Of a DNA stretch of 64,000 nucleotides, positions 9,379 to 17,455 are shown in pieces; the first letter of the stretch is position 1, and each line of letters starts with the position of its first letter. Below the pieces are notes generated by a model. The model made no database searches. It saw only the letters and a program-made list of their open reading frames with translations, and was not told the DNA's origin. The stretch spans positions 1 through 64,000 of the forward strand of contig NZ_DASZKT010000113.1 in the NCBI RefSeq assembly GCF_035552695.1, in the 5' to 3' direction. The stretch comes from Actinospica sp035552695 (lineage in GTDB: Bacteria > Actinomycetota > Actinomycetes > Streptomycetales > Catenulisporaceae). The position numbers were made by a program, and so were the translations under genes.

Positions 9379-10509
9379 ATGGAGGAGGCCGAGACCCAGC
9401 AGGCGACGCGGAGCACGAGCGCGGCTCCCGCCGCGGTGACCGCCCCGGCCGAGCCTCCGTCCCCCCGGCGGCGCGGGCTGCCCTTCCGCCGCTCGCACCC
9501 GTACTACATAGGGTTCGTCGGCGGCCTCGGCGTCATCGTCTGCTACTACCTGGCCCAGGCCCTGCTCGTCGTCACCACCGAGCTGATCCTGATCCTCATC
9601 GCGCTGCTGATCGCCGTCGGGCTGAACCCGCTCGTCGAGAAGCTCACCGCCCGCGGCATGCGGCGCGGCTTCGCGGTGCTGATCGTCGCGGGCGGCGGGC
9701 TGCTGCTGATCGCCGCGTTCATCACCGCGATCGCGCAGCCGCTGGCCACCCAGACCAGCGGCCTGATCGGCTCGATGCCGCAGCGGCTCGAGAACCTGGA
9801 GCGCAACGGCACGATCGCCAACCTGGACCAGCGCTACAACGTCGTCGGTCGGCTGCAGACGATGTTCTCCGGGGCGGACACGGCGCAGGTGATCGCGGGC
9901 AGCATCCTGGGCTTCGGCGAGTTCCTCATCACCTCGATCTTCGAGACCTTCACGGTGCTCGTGATGACGATCTACTTCCTCAGCTCCCTGCCGGCCATCC
10001 GCACCGCGACGCTGCGCTTCGTCCCCGCGTCGCGCCGCTCGCGCGTGGCGCTGCTGTCCGAGGGCGTGCTGGACCGGATGGGCGGCTACGTCTCCGGCGC
10101 CGCCACCGTCGCCGCGCTCGCCGGTCTCGCCGCGTTCCTGATGCTGGGCGTGCTCCAGGTGGAGTTCCTGCTGCCGCTCGCCCTGCTGATCGCGCTCACG
10201 GACCTGATCCCCTTGGTGGGCGCGACGATCGGCGCCCTCGTCGTGACCATCATCGTGTTCCTCGACTCCCCCGCGAAGGCGCTGGCCGCGGCCGTGTTCT
10301 TCGTCGTCTACCAGCAGTTCGAGAACTTCGTCATCTACCCGCGGGTGATGTCCCGCTCGGTCGACGTGCCGCCGATGGTCGCGGTGATAGCGGCCCTGAT
10401 CGGCGCCGCGCTGCTCGGCGTCGTCGGCGCGCTGCTCGCGATCCCGCTGGCCGCCGGCGCGATATATCTTTTCCGCGAGGTTGTCCAGCCGCGTCAGGAC
10501 TCGATGTAG
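9379..10509 (+). CDS. AI-2E family membrane transporter
   Basis: A 376-residue PerM/YdiK-type integral membrane protein. After a soluble Ala/Pro-rich N-terminus (about 1-40) come several long hydrophobic helices, the family motif LLIALTDLIPLVGATIGA near residue 275 and the C-terminal YQQFENFVIYPRVMSRSVD. Members are exporters or ion antiporters; substrate cannot be inferred. Same strand as filP but separated by its terminator, so probably independently transcribed. Confidence 0.85.
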   Translation: MEEAETQQATRSTSAAPAAVTAPAEPPSPRRRGLPFRRSHPYYIGFVGGLGVIVCYYLAQALLVVTTELILILIALLIAVGLNPLVEKLTARGMRRGFAVLIVAGGGLLLIAAFITAIAQPLATQTSGLIGSMPQRLENLERNGTIANLDQRYNVVGRLQTMFSGADTAQVIAGSILGFGEFLITSIFETFTVLVMTIYFLSSLPAIRTATLRFVPASRRSRVALLSEGVLDRMGGYVSGAATVAALAGLAAFLMLGVLQVEFLLPLALLIALTDLIPLVGATIGALVVTIIVFLDSPAKALAAAVFFVVYQQFENFVIYPRVMSRSVDVPPMVAVIAALIGAALLGVVGALLAIPLAAGAIYLFREVVQPRQDSM

Positions 10510-10890
10510 CCCGCACGCCCGTGACGTGGCCGAAGAGCGCGCGACGGCCGAGGGTAAAGCGGATTAAAAGGCTGTTTCAGACCCAGGTAATGAACCCTCC
10601 CGGCTTCTTTCGGGCCCGCGCCTGTGATTAGGTAAGGACCGGTGGGGCTGAAACGACGCCGCAGTCGAGTGCGGCGCAGCCCGCGTGCCTCGGGATGGCG
10701 ACCTCGGCCTGCCCGGCGGATGTGCTCAGGCACCCGCGGGGCAGGCCGCGCTGTTCGGAGCCGCTCGGAAAGCGCACGCAGCGAAGAGTCCTGCCATAGG
10801 CGGCTGCCCGGCGCGCTGCGGATTCGCTACAGTGGAGAGAAATAAGGGCGACGTGAACGCAGGCTGCGCGGGGAAGGCGGGGCGGGAACC
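10510..10890. other. Intergenic region before type VII locus, with possible structured RNA
   Basis: These 381 bases hold no recognisable gene. Bases 10574-10584 (GTTTCAGACCC) can pair with 10644-10654 (GGGGCTGAAAC) with one mismatch, enclosing about 59 bases that contain two AGGTAA elements. A separate 7-bp hairpin lies at 10657-10676 (CGCCGCA / TGCGGCG). The nested layout could be a 5' leader or small RNA for the secreted-protein gene at 10891. I match it to no known riboswitch class. Confidence 0.35.
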
Positions 10891-11499
10891 ATGAGCGGAG
10901 CGGGGTCAGCCTACGCGGCAGAGATCGGTGCTTTGCAGGCGTACCAGAAACAGATCCTCACCACGCTGGACGGGCTGATGGCCGGGAACGCGGCCCTGCT
11001 GGCCGTGGAGGCGGTGACCTCGACCTTCGGCGGGGTGGGGGCCAACAACGGCCTCGGCACCTTCGACGAGGCCTCCCAGCTCAGCACCACGTACAACAAC
11101 GTGATGCAGACCATGATGACCAACTTCAAGGAGATCACCGAGCTGGTCACGGCGATGTCGAACGCCCTCGGCAAGAGCGCGTCGAGCTACCTGGAGACCG
11201 AGCAGAAGATCACGGACTCCTTCAACAATATCGTGAAGAAGTACGAGGCCCAGTCCGGCGGATTCTCCACCCCCGGCAGCTCGACCTCGACCGCGCCGGC
11301 CCCCGCGTACGGCCAGTCCGGCACCGGCAACGCGTACTACACGGCCACCACCGCGAGCACGCCGAGCACGTCCACCACGACGACGCAGACGCAGACCTCG
11401 ACGACGTCGAACACCCCGTCGAGCACCGGCACCAACTCGGGCTCGATCTCGCAGGACAACAACGCGAACTCGTCCAACAACACCAGTAGTGAAGAGTAG
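10891..11499 (+). CDS. Putative type VII secreted protein (ESX-like helical N-terminus)
   Basis: A 202-residue protein whose first 130 residues look alpha-helical (starts MSGAGSAYAAEIGALQAYQK, with KITDSFNNIVKKYEAQSGG at about 110-128). It is followed by a low-complexity Ser/Thr/Asn/Gln tail (about 130-202). No classical signal peptide and no WXG motif; it contains no tryptophan. The call comes from size, helical head plus disordered tail, and position just before a WXG100 protein and a mycosin. It may be the heterodimer partner of the 11521 product. Moderate confidence. Confidence 0.6.
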   Translation: MSGAGSAYAAEIGALQAYQKQILTTLDGLMAGNAALLAVEAVTSTFGGVGANNGLGTFDEASQLSTTYNNVMQTMMTNFKEITELVTAMSNALGKSASSYLETEQKITDSFNNIVKKYEAQSGGFSTPGSSTSTAPAPAYGQSGTGNAYYTATTASTPSTSTTTTQTQTSTTSNTPSSTGTNSGSISQDNNANSSNNTSSEE

Positions 11500-11520
11500 G
11501 CCTGGGGGAGGCAGCAGATC

Positions 11521-13008
11521 ATGACCGACTACGGCTCCATGTCCCACCAGCAGCTGTACGACTTCGTCCAATCCGGATCCGCCGGCGACGTCGAGAGCGC
11601 CGCGACCCTGAACGCCAACCACGCCAAATCGGTGACCGAGGCGACGGACGACCTGCAGAAGACGCTGACCAACATCCAGTCCTCCTGGTCCGGCGCGGCC
11701 GCCGACCAGTTCAGCCAGCAGGCCATGGCCCTCGTCCAGCAGATGCAGCAGCACGCGCAGACCGCGGACAACACCCACACCTGGATGAACTACGCGGGCC
11801 AATCCCTCGGCTGGGCCCAGCAGAACATCCCGAGCCCGCCCAGCCAGGCCGAGCAGGACCTCGCCGCCATCAACAGCAACCCCGTCTCGGAATGGGGCCT
11901 CGGCGTCCTGACCGACGGAGCCTCGTACCTCGCCTCCAAGGCGGCCACGGACGACATCACCAAGAAGAAGGCCGCCGCGACCTCGGTGATGACGCAGCTG
12001 GCATCGGCGTACAGCACGGCGAATTCGCATCTGACCGCGAGCCATGACCCGATCGACGGCGGCTCTGACGGCAACAACGGCAGCGGAACCGACCCCAACG
12101 GCAACAAGACCGGCAACGGTAGTTCGTCGAACGGATCGGGAGGCGGCGGTTCCGGCGCCGCCATGATCATGCCGATGCCCATGGCCATGCCGATGAGCAA
12201 CTCCGGTAGTGGGAGCGAGGGCGCCAGCGCGCGAATATCGACCGGAAGCTACGGGACCGGCTCGAGTTCCTCGGGCAGCGGTAGCGGAATCTCGGGCTCA
12301 GGCGTGACCGACACTCATCTGCCCACGTCGACGGTTACCTCGGGCATGGGCGACCTGCCCACGTCGGGCGTCCCCAACACCACGCCTAACAGCGTCACCA
12401 ACTTCGGCAGTGGGAACACAGGCGGCAGTGGGTACACCGGCGGCGGGATTCCCGGCATGGGCAGTCCAGGCGGCGTGAGCGAATTCGGCGGCGGCGGCGG
12501 TGGCGGTGGCACGGCCGGACTGACCGAGGGCGAAGGCGGGGTCGGCGGCTCAAGCCGATTCGGCTCCGGAAAGCTCGGCGGCTTGGGCGGCGGCAGCCTC
12601 AGCGAGAAGGGCGCGGGCGGCTTCGGCTCGACCGGCCTCGGGGGCGGAGGAGGCGCAGGCGGCTACGGCGGCAGCGGCGCTGGACGCAACTCCGCTCTCA
12701 GCGGCGGTACCGGCACCGGCGAACTCGGCCAGGAAGCCGGAGGCACCGGCACCGGCACGCAGACCGGTTCGGGCACGGACTCGGCCGCCGGGACGAGCGC
12801 CGCCGCCGCGGCCGGTGAGGCTGAAGGCGCGAACTCCAGCCAGAACAACATGATGGGCGGCGGCATGGGCGGAATGGGCCGCGGCGGCGGGGGCGGCGGT
12901 GGCCAGGGCGAACGCGGCGGTCGCGCCAGTTGGCTCAAGGAAGACCCGGACTACTGGTACGGCGACAAGATGAAGGACGCCGCTCCGCCCGGAGGCGTCA
13001 TCGAATAG
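11521..13008 (+). CDS. WXG100-type secreted protein with long Gly/Ser-rich tail
   Basis: 495 residues. The N-terminal helical hairpin carries the WXG signature as Trp56-Ser-Gly58 (QSSWSGAAADQF). A second helical region (about 95-180) follows, then a Gly/Ser/Thr-rich disordered tail of about 280 residues. The C-terminus ends with a compact DPDYWYGDKMKDAAPPGG segment that includes a YxxxD pattern (YWYGD), like the type VII export signal. WXG100 proteins are exported folded as pairs by ESX systems. SD-like GGGGGAGG precedes the ATG, 21 bases after the upstream stop, suggesting co-transcription. Confidence 0.8.
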   Translation: MTDYGSMSHQQLYDFVQSGSAGDVESAATLNANHAKSVTEATDDLQKTLTNIQSSWSGAAADQFSQQAMALVQQMQQHAQTADNTHTWMNYAGQSLGWAQQNIPSPPSQAEQDLAAINSNPVSEWGLGVLTDGASYLASKAATDDITKKKAAATSVMTQLASAYSTANSHLTASHDPIDGGSDGNNGSGTDPNGNKTGNGSSSNGSGGGGSGAAMIMPMPMAMPMSNSGSGSEGASARISTGSYGTGSSSSGSGSGISGSGVTDTHLPTSTVTSGMGDLPTSGVPNTTPNSVTNFGSGNTGGSGYTGGGIPGMGSPGGVSEFGGGGGGGGTAGLTEGEGGVGGSSRFGSGKLGGLGGGSLSEKGAGGFGSTGLGGGGGAGGYGGSGAGRNSALSGGTGTGELGQEAGGTGTGTQTGSGTDSAAGTSAAAAAGEAEGANSSQNNMMGGGMGGMGRGGGGGGGQGERGGRASWLKEDPDYWYGDKMKDAAPPGGVIE

Positions 13009-13078
13009 CGCGTCGCGCTAGCCTGGTCCGGGTATGGCATGGGCGACATTGACGTACTGGGGCGCAGGGGAGCAGCGG

Positions 13079-14563
13079 ATGCAGCGGGAACAGCGGTTGA
13101 GCCGGAAGGTTCGTGGGCGGGCGCTCGCGCTCGGTGGAGCGCTCGCCTTGGCGTTCGCGGGTTCCGGCACGGCATTCGCCAGTACGCAGAACCCCATCGC
13201 GGCCAAGGAATGGGCGCTCAACACGCTGAACGTGACCGCGGTTCGCCAGCAGTTTCAGGCACACGGTGCGGGCGTGCTCGTCGCGGTGATCGACTCCGGA
13301 GTCGACGCGAATCAGCCGGACCTCAAGGGCCGCCTCGTCGATGGCGTGAACCTGGTCGATCCGAGCAGCCCAGCCTCGGACTACAGCGACACGACCAGCG
13401 ATTCACACGGCACGTCTGTCGCGACCGTCATCGCCGGTATTCCGCACACCGACACCAGCGGGAACTCCTACGGCATGATCGGATTGGCGGATCAGGCCAA
13501 GATCATGCCTATCAAGGTGGTCGAGGGTACCGGAGCGAGCGACTCGTCGATCATCGCCGGGGTCGAATATGCCGTCAGCCACGGCGCTCAGGTCATCAGC
13601 ATCTCGCTTGGCGGTGCAGGTAGCGATCCGAGCTTGACGAGCGCCATCAACGGAGCCCTCGCTCATGGTGTGGTGGTCGTCGTCGGCGCTGGCAACGACG
13701 CGAAGAGTGGCAACGCCTCGAACGACCTCGCGACTGTGCCCGGGGTGATCGATGTCGGGGGCGTCGACTCGAACGGGCAGAAATACTCGTTCAGCCACTA
13801 CGGTCCCGATGTCGACGTCGCGGCTCCGGCCAACGACATCGAGGTCGGCTTGGCCAACGGGCAATACGGCGAGGTGTCGGGGACGTCGCAGGCGACACCT
13901 TGGGTCTCGGGCGAGGCGGCGCTGTTGATTGCGGCGCATCCCACGTGGACGTCGGGGCAGATCGTGGCGGCGGTCATCGACAACACGATGCAGACCGCGG
14001 GCGGGCAGACGAAGGCAGGGCAGCGGGTCGACGACAACGTCGGGTACGGAGTGATCGACCCGGTGGCGGCGCTCGGGGCGTCGGAGCCGGCGAGCACGAC
14101 GAATCCGTTGGGCGGACCGGCGATCACCGGTAAGCCGGGCGCGTCGGCGTCTGCGTCGACGGGCTCGACTGCTACGGGCGGGTCTACGACCGGCACCACG
14201 ACGCCGACGGCGTCGAGCAAGAGTTCTTCGAAGGCGCCGCTGTACATCGGGATCGCGGTGGCGGTGGTCGTGGTGATCGCGCTGCTGATCTTCCTGCTCA
14301 CGCGCGGCAGCCGGAACCGCGGTGGGAAGGGTGGTCCCGGCGGAGGCGCGAGTGGTGGGGGCGGTGGTGGCGGCGGGAACGCGTACTACCCGCAGCAGAC
14401 GCCGCAGGGCGGGCAGTACGGTCAGCAGTCGCCGCAGCAGCCGAATCCGCAGCAGCAGCCGAATCCGTACCAGCAGCCGCAGCAGGGCGGATATCCGCCG
14501 CCGCAGGGCGGGTACGGGCAGCAGCCGGGTCCGGGGCAGCAGAACCCGTATTCGGGGCAGTAA
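13079..14563 (+). CDS. mycP: Mycosin, type VII secretion-associated subtilisin-like protease
   Basis: 494 residues from the ATG at 13079. This start is preferred over an in-frame ATG at 13034 because AGGGGAG sits 7 bases upstream and a signal peptide (RKVRGRALALGGALALAFAG to about residue 35) follows at once. Subtilase triad: Asp72 (VIDSGVDAN), His110 (DSHGTSVA), Ser270 (SGTSQATPW), with oxyanion Asn206 (GAGNDA). A C-terminal membrane helix (about 387-407) anchors it, then comes a Gly/Pro/Gln-rich cytoplasmic tail, unusually long for mycosins. Mycosins stabilise and process ESX substrates at the membrane. No EccB/C/D/E genes are in the window, so the core machinery must be elsewhere. Confidence 0.9.
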   Translation: MQREQRLSRKVRGRALALGGALALAFAGSGTAFASTQNPIAAKEWALNTLNVTAVRQQFQAHGAGVLVAVIDSGVDANQPDLKGRLVDGVNLVDPSSPASDYSDTTSDSHGTSVATVIAGIPHTDTSGNSYGMIGLADQAKIMPIKVVEGTGASDSSIIAGVEYAVSHGAQVISISLGGAGSDPSLTSAINGALAHGVVVVVGAGNDAKSGNASNDLATVPGVIDVGGVDSNGQKYSFSHYGPDVDVAAPANDIEVGLANGQYGEVSGTSQATPWVSGEAALLIAAHPTWTSGQIVAAVIDNTMQTAGGQTKAGQRVDDNVGYGVIDPVAALGASEPASTTNPLGGPAITGKPGASASASTGSTATGGSTTGTTTPTASSKSSSKAPLYIGIAVAVVVVIALLIFLLTRGSRNRGGKGGPGGGASGGGGGGGGNAYYPQQTPQGGQYGQQSPQQPNPQQQPNPYQQPQQGGYPPPQGGYGQQPGPGQQNPYSGQ

Positions 14564-14643
14564 GAGGAAGCGATCGAGGTCGGTGCCGCTCACGGGCAAC
14601 AAGCCGTGGGCGGCACCGTCGTCATTGGATGGGTGCACGTATC

Positions 14644-14803
14644 CCTGGGCGCGGGTGTTCTTGGGCGCGGGCCGTCTTGGACGCCGGTCGCCTTAGGCGC
14701 AAGTCGCCTTGGGCGCGGGCGTTCTTGGGCGCAGATCTCCTTAAGCGAAGGTCGCCTTGAGCGCAGGCCGCCTTGGACGCCGGTCGTCTTGGGCGCAGAT
14801 CCC
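14644..14803 (+). repeat. Ten tandem copies of a 16-bp repeat
   Basis: Ten contiguous 16-bp units run from 14644 to 14803, with boundaries at 14660, 14676, 14692, 14708, 14724, 14740, 14756, 14772 and 14788. Consensus is CTTGGGCGCRGGTCGC with several substitutions per unit. There are no spacers, so this is a minisatellite, not CRISPR. It lies between the mycP stop and the 3' end of the convergent hydrolase gene; 16 is not a multiple of 3 and no protein is implied. Just after it, at about 14847-14860, is a short CTAC tetranucleotide run. Confidence 0.9.
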
Positions 14804-14855
14804 CGTCCGGAGACGGCCCTTTTGGGGCGGGTCTTGTGCCCTGCTACCTACCTAC

Positions 14856-15629
14856 CTACGCGCTGTACTTCTCCGCCGGGCCGAAGCGGCCGTCGTATTC
14901 GGCGGGGAGCGGGGCGGCGGGCGGGTTCACGGTGCGGACGATCTCGTCGAGGACGATCCGCACGTACTTCTCCCCCACCCACAGGTGCTTGGCGCCGTCG
15001 ACGGCGATGAGGTCGCAGCCGCGGGCCTTGGCCGCCGGGGTGAGGAGCGCGGCGAAGCGCTCGCGGGCGGCCGGCGGCTTGAGGTAGTCGTCGTGCTCGG
15101 GGACGAGGATCTTGACCGGCTTGCCGGAGTCGGCCCAGCGCTCGATGTCCGCCTCGCCGGCTCGGTGCAACGGCGGGGAGAGCAGGATGGCGCCGCTGAT
15201 CTGCGGTTCGCAGCCGTAGCACAGGGCGAGCTCGGTGCCGAAGGACCAGCCGACGAGCCAGGGGTTCGGCAGCTCCCGGTGATCCACGAAGTCGATCGCG
15301 GCGGCCACGTCGTACTGTTCGGCCACGCCGTCGCCGAACGTGCCCTCGCTGGTGCCGCGCGCCGAGCTGGTGCCGCGCGTGTTGAAGCGCAGGACCGCGA
15401 GGTCGGCGAGGGCGGGCAGGCGCCAGGCGGCCTTGCGGTAGACGTGGCTGTCCATCATCCCCGCATGCGTGGGCAGCGGGTGCAGGGTGACGAGCGTGGC
15501 CACCGGCGGCCGCCCCTCCGGCGGCAGCGCGAGTTCGCCGACGAGGGTCAGGCCGTCAGCGGTCTTGAGCTCGATGTCCTCGCGGAGCGCGGGCAGGATG
15601 CTGTGGGCGGTGATCTCGGTGCTCGTCAC
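14856..15629 (-). CDS. Alpha/beta hydrolase
   Basis: A 257-residue hydrolase. The nucleophile elbow GWSFGTE (about 127-133) has the GxSxG serine, a likely acid is Asp in VPEHDDYLKP, and the likely catalytic His is in VDGAKHLWVG. Early HPLPTHAGMMDS resembles the oxyanion region of dienelactone-hydrolase/YfhR-like esterases. Substrate unknown. It lies 9 bases after the endonuclease V stop on the same strand, suggesting one transcript. Confidence 0.85.
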   Translation of the reverse strand: MTSTEITAHSILPALREDIELKTADGLTLVGELALPPEGRPPVATLVTLHPLPTHAGMMDSHVYRKAAWRLPALADLAVLRFNTRGTSSARGTSEGTFGDGVAEQYDVAAAIDFVDHRELPNPWLVGWSFGTELALCYGCEPQISGAILLSPPLHRAGEADIERWADSGKPVKILVPEHDDYLKPPAARERFAALLTPAAKARGCDLIAVDGAKHLWVGEKYVRIVLDEIVRTVNPPAAPLPAEYDGRFGPAEKYSA

Positions 15630-15638
15630 CCGTCCAGG

Positions 15639-16322
15639 TTAGTTCACCGTTCCGGCTGCCAGCGCACGGCGGGAGGCCTGGTCCGACTGACGCGTGGTTT
15701 CCGGCAGCCGGTATTTGGGCGCCAGCCGCAGGGCCAGATCGGTCGCGGCGTCGAGCGAGATGTGGTGGCCGACGGAGACGAAGACGGGCTTGATGTTGGG
15801 CTGAGTGCGCAGAACTCGGCCGATGACCTCGTCTTCGTCGACGAGGTCCGATCGGTCGCCGCGTGCTTGCCCCGGTTCGTCGAACGTGCCGATGAACGTG
15901 GTCTTCGCTACGCCGAACGTCGGCACGTCCGTGAGCACGCCGAGGTGGCAGGCAAGGCCGAAACGGCGCGGATGGGCCAGGCCATAGCCATCGCAGACCA
16001 GCAGATCCGGCACGCACGTGAGCTTGTCGAGCGCGTCCACCAGTGCCGGAATCTCTCGGAAGGCGAGCAGGCCGGGTACGTACGGAAAGTCGACCGAGCG
16101 CAGCGCGGTGGCCGTCTCGACGACCTCGAGGGTCGTGGCATCGAGTACGGTCACCGCACCGGCGACGCGGGACTCGTCCACCGCGTACGCGACATCGAGC
16201 CCTGCGATCCAGCGCAACGGCTCCGGCGCCGGGCCCTCGGCCCGCACCAGCGGCCGAAGCCGGTCCTGCTCGGCGATCGCCTCGGCCTCGGTCGCGGGTA
16301 CGGAAAACGGTTCGAGCTTCAC
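15639..16322 (-). CDS. nfi: Endonuclease V
   Basis: 227 residues, matching the usual size of about 225. The enzyme cuts near deoxyinosine in DNA (or inosine in RNA), starting repair of deaminated adenine. Acidic metal ligands are visible in GLDVAYAVD, LLAFREIPAL and LLVCDGYGLAHPRRFGLA. The GTG at 16322 (VKLEPFSVPATEAEA) was chosen because the frame upstream encodes a separate fragment of another endonuclease V C-terminus and then a low-quality Pro/Arg stretch. Confidence 0.88.
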   Translation of the reverse strand: MKLEPFSVPATEAEAIAEQDRLRPLVRAEGPAPEPLRWIAGLDVAYAVDESRVAGAVTVLDATTLEVVETATALRSVDFPYVPGLLAFREIPALVDALDKLTCVPDLLVCDGYGLAHPRRFGLACHLGVLTDVPTFGVAKTTFIGTFDEPGQARGDRSDLVDEDEVIGRVLRTQPNIKPVFVSVGHHISLDAATDLALRLAPKYRLPETTRQSDQASRRALAAGTVN

Positions 16323-16399
16323 GGTTCGGCAGCCTACGCGGCTACGCGTCGAGCGCCGACGCGGCGGCGACGGTGCCGGCCGGAAGCCGCGTGCCGTGC

Positions 16400-16520
16400 T
16401 CGGTCGTCGCAGCGTGGGCTCCACGGCCGCGTCGAGCCCTAGCCGCTGCCCCCGCGTCACGAACACCTCCGACTGCCCCGGCTGCGTCCGCAGCGCCCGC
16501 CCGATCACCTTGCCATCGTC
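16400..16520 (-). pseudogene. C-terminal fragment of a second endonuclease V gene
   Basis: The minus-strand reading DDGKVIGRALRTQPGQSEVF followed by VTRGQRLGLDAAVEPTLR resembles the C-terminus of the intact nfi just downstream (DEDEVIGRVLRTQPNIKPVF, VSVGHHISLDAATDLALR). It has no N-terminal part and runs into Pro/Arg-rich nonsense in frame with nfi. It is a remnant of a duplicated or replaced nfi paralogue; the copies differ a lot, so the event is not recent. Confidence 0.75.
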
Positions 16521-16783
16521 CACGGGGTCCCTCGAAGACGTCGCCGGTCTTCCGGTCGATGCCGACGGCCGTCGCCGCGCCACTGCTCGGCCTTCTGGGC
16601 GACGGTGTCCACGTCCTTCTCGGCGTTCGCCTTCATATCGGTGGCGATCTTGGAGATCTCGTCGGCCTTCGCGGCGTCGGCCTCGGTGGAGCGCCTGAGC
16701 AAGCTCTCGAGCTTCTCCCGGCTGTCCCCGTAGAGCTTCTCGACCGCGTTGCCCGAGTGTGCCAGAACACGAATCCGTAGGGC
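16505..16783 (-). pseudogene. Remnant of a helical, possibly toxin-like gene
   Basis: Upstream (minus strand) of the nfi fragment is a stretch reading NAVEKLYGDSREKLESLLRR and then DEISKIATDMKANAEKDVDT, a typical helical linker. It ends at TGA 16505. In another frame just after EQWRG, the reading ATAVGIDRKTGDVFEG resembles the start of deaminase-type polymorphic toxin domains, so a frameshift is likely. No start or full domain survives. The toxin interpretation is speculative; that this is broken coding sequence is fairly likely. Confidence 0.4.
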
Positions 16784-17455
16784 TCAGCCGGGGAAGGTGT
16801 GCGCCAGGTCCGGGAGGCCGCCGCCCGAGAAGGAGAGGCGGATCGTGGGCCGGGTCTCGCCCTTGCCGAATTCGGCGGTGAGGGCGACGCGGCGGTAGCC
16901 GGCCGTGCCGGCGGGGCCGAGGGAGCCGGGGTAGCGGGGGCCGACGGCGAATTCGTGGTCGAAGACGACGCGGCCGACGCGGGTGATGCGGATGCGCGAG
17001 CGAACGGAACCGGTCTCCTCGCCCTCGCGGCCGAGCACGACGTCCTCGCGCCAGATCAGCTCGGCGTCCTCGGCGAGGTCGAGGTTGGCGTGCACGGCGT
17101 GGTTCGCGCCGCGGACGGCGATCAGCGGCTCGGGGGCCCAGTCGAGGCGGGCGCCCGGGCCGACCTTGACCTCGAAGGCGAGGGTGGACTGGGCGCCGCC
17201 GGGTCCGGGCAGCGCGAGGGCGGCGGCGATGCTGCGGACCTCGACCTTCGCGCCCGCGCCTACGTCGAACCGGTACGCCAGGTCGTCGCCGCCGATCGGG
17301 CCCGCGGTGCCGCCGACGAGGTGGATCCGGGCCGTGTCGAGGCCGTCCGGGTGCGCGGCGCGGCGCATCAGCAGCGGGGTCTCGCCGGCCAGCGTGACGA
17401 GGCTGGTCGTGCCGTCCTCCTGGGCGCGGGCGACGATGCGGGCGCGGGCCTTCAC
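16784..17455 (-). CDS. ureD: Urease accessory protein UreD
   Basis: A 223-residue UreD/UreH-type scaffold that binds apo-urease and delivers nickel with UreF and UreG. Family features: GETPLLMRRAAHPDG near 24-38, VGGTAGPIGGDDLAY near 46-60, and LDWAPEPLIAVRGANH in the middle. The GTG at 17455 overlaps the UreG stop (GTGA), indicating translational coupling. It is last in the ureF-ureG-ureD order on the minus strand. No ureABC in the window. Confidence 0.9.
   Translation of the reverse strand: MKARARIVARAQEDGTTSLVTLAGETPLLMRRAAHPDGLDTARIHLVGGTAGPIGGDDLAYRFDVGAGAKVEVRSIAAALALPGPGGAQSTLAFEVKVGPGARLDWAPEPLIAVRGANHAVHANLDLAEDAELIWREDVVLGREGEETGSVRSRIRITRVGRVVFDHEFAVGPRYPGSLGPAGTAGYRRVALTAEFGKGETRPTIRLSFSGGGLPDLAHTFPG

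Noticed and set aside
14644..14803. CRISPR array
   Set aside because: The units are directly adjacent without spacers and there are no cas genes.
15639..16583. A 314-residue endonuclease V with a long N-terminal extension
   Set aside because: The extra N-terminal part contains a second copy of the enzyme's own C-terminus and nonsense; the GTG at 16322 gives normal length.
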